Source of the DNA: Salininema proteolyticum
Lineage (GTDB): Bacteria > Actinomycetota > Actinomycetes > Mycobacteriales > Micromonosporaceae
Length of the DNA stretch: 64,000 nt
Direction of reading: 5' to 3'
Assembly (NCBI RefSeq): GCF_042685645.1
Contig: NZ_JBHUNX010000001.1
Coordinates: 5,014,262-5,078,261, forward strand
The translations under genes and the position numbers were made by a program. The notes below the pieces were generated by a model. It saw only the letters and a program-made list of their open reading frames with translations. It made no database searches and was not told the origin of the DNA. Positions 61,207 to 64,000 of the stretch are shown in pieces. Each line of letters opens with the position of its first letter. Position 1 is the stretch's first letter.

Positions 61207-63045
61207 GTGGATACCATGTCGCGAGCCGGAAGCCTCGGCGACCGTCGGCGGCCGGCCCGCCATGCCCCCGACGACCCCGCCGAGCTCCTCGACGGAGTCG
61301 AGGAGCTGACCGACTTCCGACAACTGGCCAACGGCGCCTACTCGCAGGTGTGGGCGGCTCGTTCGGTCCACCTCAAGCGCGACGTCGCGGTCAAGATCGA
61401 GCGGCGCCAGCTGACCGACGGCCGCCAGCGCGAGCGTTTCCAGCGGACCATGGCGCAGGCGCGGGTCATCTCGCAGCATCCGTGCATCGTGCCCATGTAC
61501 TCCTACGGCGTCGCCAACGGCGGGCACCCCTACTCCATCATGGAGCTGTGCCCGACGTCGACCGAGTACGCCATGCGGTCGATGGACGGGATGACGCCGG
61601 CCTCGGTGATCAAGACCGGCATCCGCGTGTGCGACGCGCTGGAGGAGATCCACGCCCAGGGCCTGGTCCACGGCGACGTCAAGCCCGCCAACATCCTCGT
61701 CAACCAGGAGGGGTACGCGCTCCTGACGGACCTCGGATTCGCCTCGGAGGACCGCGACCCGAACGGCCCGGTGTCGGTCACGGCCACGCCGGCCTTCGCC
61801 GCCCGCGAGGTGTTCAACGAGGGGCGCGTGACGCCCGCGGGGGACATGTACGCGCTGGCGGCGACGCTGTACACCCTTCTGAGCGGGACGCCGCCGCGCT
61901 TCCCCGAGGAGGGCGTCTCTGACATCAACGAGGTCATCGCCCTGCACGACCTGCCGATCCCCACGATCCCCGGGGTGTCGCCGCTGCTGTGCGAGATGTT
62001 GAAGACCGCGCTCATCGACAACCCGGAGGGGCGGCCCGACGCCGCCTATCTGCGCGACGCGCTCGGCTCCATCCCGGAGGAGTCCACGGGAGTGCTGCCG
62101 GTCGTGGACTTGCAGCAGCCCTTCCTGTCGCCGCCGCAGGAGGGCACCTTCTCGGCGTTCGCCTCCACCACGGTCGAGGCGCCGACGGTGGAGCCCGAGG
62201 AGGCGCGGCAGGAGCCGTTGCCGGGCTTGGGGGGCCAGGACGCTACGCACATCATCCCCGTGCTGCAGACGCGGCCCCGGGTGGTGCCTCAGTTCGAGAG
62301 GCCGTCGCCGGAGCCGCAGGGCTTCGAGCAGCCGGGGCTGGACTTCGAGTCCTCGCCGCCGAGGCCCGTTCCGCGGGAGGAGCCCCTCTTCGGAGGGGCG
62401 GACTCGCCGGTCTCCTCCGCACCGGTCTCTCCCACTCCCGCCGCGGAGGGCGGGGACGCGGACTCGCGCCTGCCGGTTCCGGCCGGGGAGCGGTCCCTCT
62501 CGCGCCGGGAGCGCCGGTTGAAGGAGGGCGGCCCGCGGTCCGACATGGGTCGGCTGATCGGCCTGATCGGGGTGGGCGTCCTTCTGGTCGGCCTGCTCGG
62601 GTGGGGCATGTGGGCGCTGCTGGCGGAGGACCCGCCGGCGCCGCTGGAGGACCAGAGCCTCAACAACAACGACTATGTCGCCGAGTGCACGCTCACCGAG
62701 GGAGTGGCGTCCTGTGTGTCCACTCCGACCTGTTACGTGGGGGAGTCTCCGGCGGATCTGACTCCGGAGTCCTGCGAGGCGGCGCATGTGTGGGAGGCCT
62801 ACGCGCAGGGGCCCCTTCCCGACGGGGTGGCGAACGCCGATGACGCGGCGAAGAGCGAGGACGTCCAGGCCGTGTGCCTCAACGGGCAGCGCGACGACGG
62901 TCCGCTGGACCAGCTGATCGGGGCCGAGAAGATCGACTGGGTCACCGCCGTCCACGTTCCCGAGGACGGGGACGCGTTCCAGTGCGTGGCGAAGAAGGCC
63001 GATGACTCCAATGTCACCGGCTCGCAGTTCGCCCGCTCGGACTGA
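61207..63045 (+). CDS. membrane Ser/Thr protein kinase (PknB-like) with Cys-rich external domain
   Basis: 612 aa from GTG 61207 (GGAGG nine bases upstream); ATG 61216 is the alternative. Kinase domain about 30-295: glycine loop LANGAYSQVWAARS, VAVKIE (Lys63), catalytic loop VHGDVKPANILV (Asp157; HGD rather than HRD), DLGFAS in place of DFG, and PAFAAREVF in place of APE. A long Pro/Glu-rich juxtamembrane stretch leads to one helix (LIGLIGVGVLLVGLLGWGMW, about 450-470). The external ~140 residues hold six Cys (CTLTEGVASC, TC, SC, VC, QC). Key catalytic residues are kept, so activity is likely. Confidence 0.9.
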   Translation: MDTMSRAGSLGDRRRPARHAPDDPAELLDGVEELTDFRQLANGAYSQVWAARSVHLKRDVAVKIERRQLTDGRQRERFQRTMAQARVISQHPCIVPMYSYGVANGGHPYSIMELCPTSTEYAMRSMDGMTPASVIKTGIRVCDALEEIHAQGLVHGDVKPANILVNQEGYALLTDLGFASEDRDPNGPVSVTATPAFAAREVFNEGRVTPAGDMYALAATLYTLLSGTPPRFPEEGVSDINEVIALHDLPIPTIPGVSPLLCEMLKTALIDNPEGRPDAAYLRDALGSIPEESTGVLPVVDLQQPFLSPPQEGTFSAFASTTVEAPTVEPEEARQEPLPGLGGQDATHIIPVLQTRPRVVPQFERPSPEPQGFEQPGLDFESSPPRPVPREEPLFGGADSPVSSAPVSPTPAAEGGDADSRLPVPAGERSLSRRERRLKEGGPRSDMGRLIGLIGVGVLLVGLLGWGMWALLAEDPPAPLEDQSLNNNDYVAECTLTEGVASCVSTPTCYVGESPADLTPESCEAAHVWEAYAQGPLPDGVANADDAAKSEDVQAVCLNGQRDDGPLDQLIGAEKIDWVTAVHVPEDGDAFQCVAKKADDSNVTGSQFARSD

Positions 63046-63051
63046 CCGGCG

Positions 63052-63219
63052 TCAGTTATTCCGTTCGTACTGGTGGACGCCGGGTCCCAGCGCCTGGTAG
63101 AGCTCGTAGGCGCCGAATATGAGGGCGCCTATGGCGAAGATGGTCAGGAAGATGACGAGAGCGCGGCGGCTCCCCTTGCGGCGCTTCGGTACCGGATCGT
63201 CGTTGAGTTCGGCACACAT
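63052..63219 (-). CDS. 55-aa single-pass membrane protein
   Basis: ATG 63219 follows GAAGGA six bases upstream. The sequence begins with MCAELNDDPVPKRRKGSRR, then one helix (ALVIFLTIFAIGALIFGAYEL), then a short external tail ending QYERNN. Its stop is 6 bp from the stop of the convergent kinase gene. A longer frame to 63879 is a shadow of the GNAT gene. Function unknown. Confidence 0.7.
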   Translation of the reverse strand: MCAELNDDPVPKRRKGSRRALVIFLTIFAIGALIFGAYELYQALGPGVHQYERNN

Positions 63220-63321
63220 GAATATCCTTCGATCGGGGGTCGATGGAATTAAGATACTACTGAACGCCCAACGGCCCCTGTGGAGTGGGCGCGCTCCCAC
63301 CATCGGGGCGGGTGGGCGCCC

Positions 63322-63798
63322 ATGAGCCGGGGCGTCCGGGCCGAGGTCCCGTCGTTCGAGTTCGCCGTGAGTCCGCCGCTCTCCGACGAGGAGTTGAACG
63401 AGTTGTTCACGGCGTCCTGGCCCGGCCATTCCGGCACGGCCTCGTTCCAGCCGGTCTTGTCCCGGAGTCTGTTGTGGATCGCGGCGGTGTCCGGCACGGA
63501 GCTGGCCGCCTTCGTGAACGTCGCCTGGGACGGTGGAGTCCACGCCTTTCTTCTGGACACCACGGTGCGCCCGGCCTTCCGGCGGACCGGCCTCGGCACG
63601 CGGGTCGTCCGGCTGGCGGCGCAGGAGGCGGCCGAGGCCGGCGCGGCATGGCTCCACGTGGACTACGAGCCGCACCTGGACGGTTTCTACACCGGGTGCG
63701 GGTTCCGGCCGACGAAGGCGGGCCTCATCGACCTCGGCGCCCGGCCGACTACCGTTGCGGGGGAGCGGGATCGCCGACTTCCGCCGTCCGGCCACTAG
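63322..63798 (+). CDS. GNAT family N-acetyltransferase
   Basis: 158 aa from ATG 63322 (GTG 63280 is possible but unsupported). The acetyl-CoA binding loop is VRPAFRRTGLGTRVVRLAAQEAAEAG. The last strand-helix ends HLDGFYTGCGFRPTKAGLIDL, the usual GNAT C-terminal 'FY...GF' motif. It is close in style to the small PhnO/YafP-like acetyltransferases. Substrate unknown. Confidence 0.88.
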   Translation: MSRGVRAEVPSFEFAVSPPLSDEELNELFTASWPGHSGTASFQPVLSRSLLWIAAVSGTELAAFVNVAWDGGVHAFLLDTTVRPAFRRTGLGTRVVRLAAQEAAEAGAAWLHVDYEPHLDGFYTGCGFRPTKAGLIDLGARPTTVAGERDRRLPPSGH

Positions 63799-63930
63799 CA
63801 TCTCCGTTCCTTCGCGCTGAACCGGGTTCCGGCGTGTCCTCCGTGGAGCGGTCCGGCCCGCTTCCGAAAAAGTTCTCACGGATTCGCCGTTTTCGCAGTC
63901 CCGCGTCCCCGCTCTTTGGACACTGGGCCC

Positions 63931-64000
63931 ATGCCGGATCTCTATATAAACGGGAAGTGGGTCGACGCGGCCGGCGGTGGCACGCGCACCGTCCTCGACC
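63931..64000 (+). CDS. aldehyde dehydrogenase, N-terminal fragment (runs off window)
   Basis: ATG 63931 opens MPDLYINGKWVDAAGGGTRT..., the standard N-terminus of NAD(P)-dependent aldehyde dehydrogenases, especially the betaine-aldehyde type. Only 23 codons are visible, so the substrate class cannot be fixed. GACACT ends six bases before ATG, close to the leaderless pattern of this genome. Confidence 0.75.
   Translation, partial: MPDLYINGKWVDAAGGGTRTVLD

Noticed and set aside
63052..63879. 275-codon minus-strand frame opposite the last GNAT
   Set aside because: Only its final 55 codons (63052-63219) have a ribosome site and membrane-protein sequence; the rest is antisense to the GNAT.

Overview
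The window is chromosomal DNA from a high-GC actinomycete. Three things show this: gene content (a BldM-type regulator beside a DUF5319 gene and guaB, the tilS/hpt/ftsH/folE cluster, comF/hpf/secA, and a cyclase-AAA-TPR giant next to a membrane kinase), frequent GTG/TTG starts with strong G/C in third codon positions, and a 16S gene carrying the CCTGGGTTTGACAT signature of the Micromonosporaceae/Glycomycetaceae neighbourhood. A Glycomyces/Stackebrandtia/Haloglycomyces-like genus is my best guess from memory of 16S signatures; no search was run.

Layout. 1-7213: tail of a DUF4440-like gene, an unknown minus-strand gene, an oligopeptide ABC importer made of a lipoprotein and two permeases with no ATPase gene beside it, and a DUF3626 gene. 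7214-13114: a complete rrn operon (leader, 16S, tRNA-free spacer, 23S, 5S, terminator). 13684-23376: membrane proteins, a gamma-glutamyltransferase-family gene overlapping a small P-loop kinase gene, a GNAT, a metallo-beta-lactamase-fold hydrolase, a secreted SGNH esterase with a ricin-B lectin domain, and a CPA2 antiporter. 23427-28498: two TetR regulators, the second divergent from a heterodimeric ABC exporter. 28835-31118: two tRNA-Lys(UUU) genes flanking a divergent MFS exporter/MarR pair. 31253-39974: yaaA, ppa, dacB, a DUF2342-type metalloprotease, tilS, hpt, ftsH and folE. 40099-49825: a small membrane protein, a DEAD-box helicase, a MiaE-like ferritin-fold protein, comF, hpf, a tandem-GNAT protein and secA. 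50139-57099: a COG3044-type ATPase, a bldM homologue, DUF5319, guaB and a guaB paralogue. 57422-64000: a zinc-ribbon/cyclase/AAA/TPR protein, a membrane kinase, a 55-aa membrane protein, a GNAT and the start of an aldehyde dehydrogenase.

How it works together. Much of the window is housekeeping: ribosomes (rrn, hpf, tilS, tRNA-Lys), purine nucleotides (guaB, hpt), folate/pterin (folE), export and membrane quality control (secA, ftsH), and wall remodelling (dacB). Around it sit two classical regulator/exporter units (TetR-ABC, MarR-MFS).

The most unusual features are non-coding. Two tandem arrays of small hairpins (six units of exactly 33 bp, and seven of 22-23 bp), with paired changes preserving the stems, bracket the convergent bldM/DUF5319 pair. 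A 112-nt inverted repeat after secA has base differences that fit G-U pairing on one strand only. The 3' end of the neighbouring ATPase gene is triplicated. At least fourteen genes show a TANNNT hexamer 6-7 nt before the start codon, usually without a Shine-Dalgarno sequence, pointing to widespread leaderless transcription.
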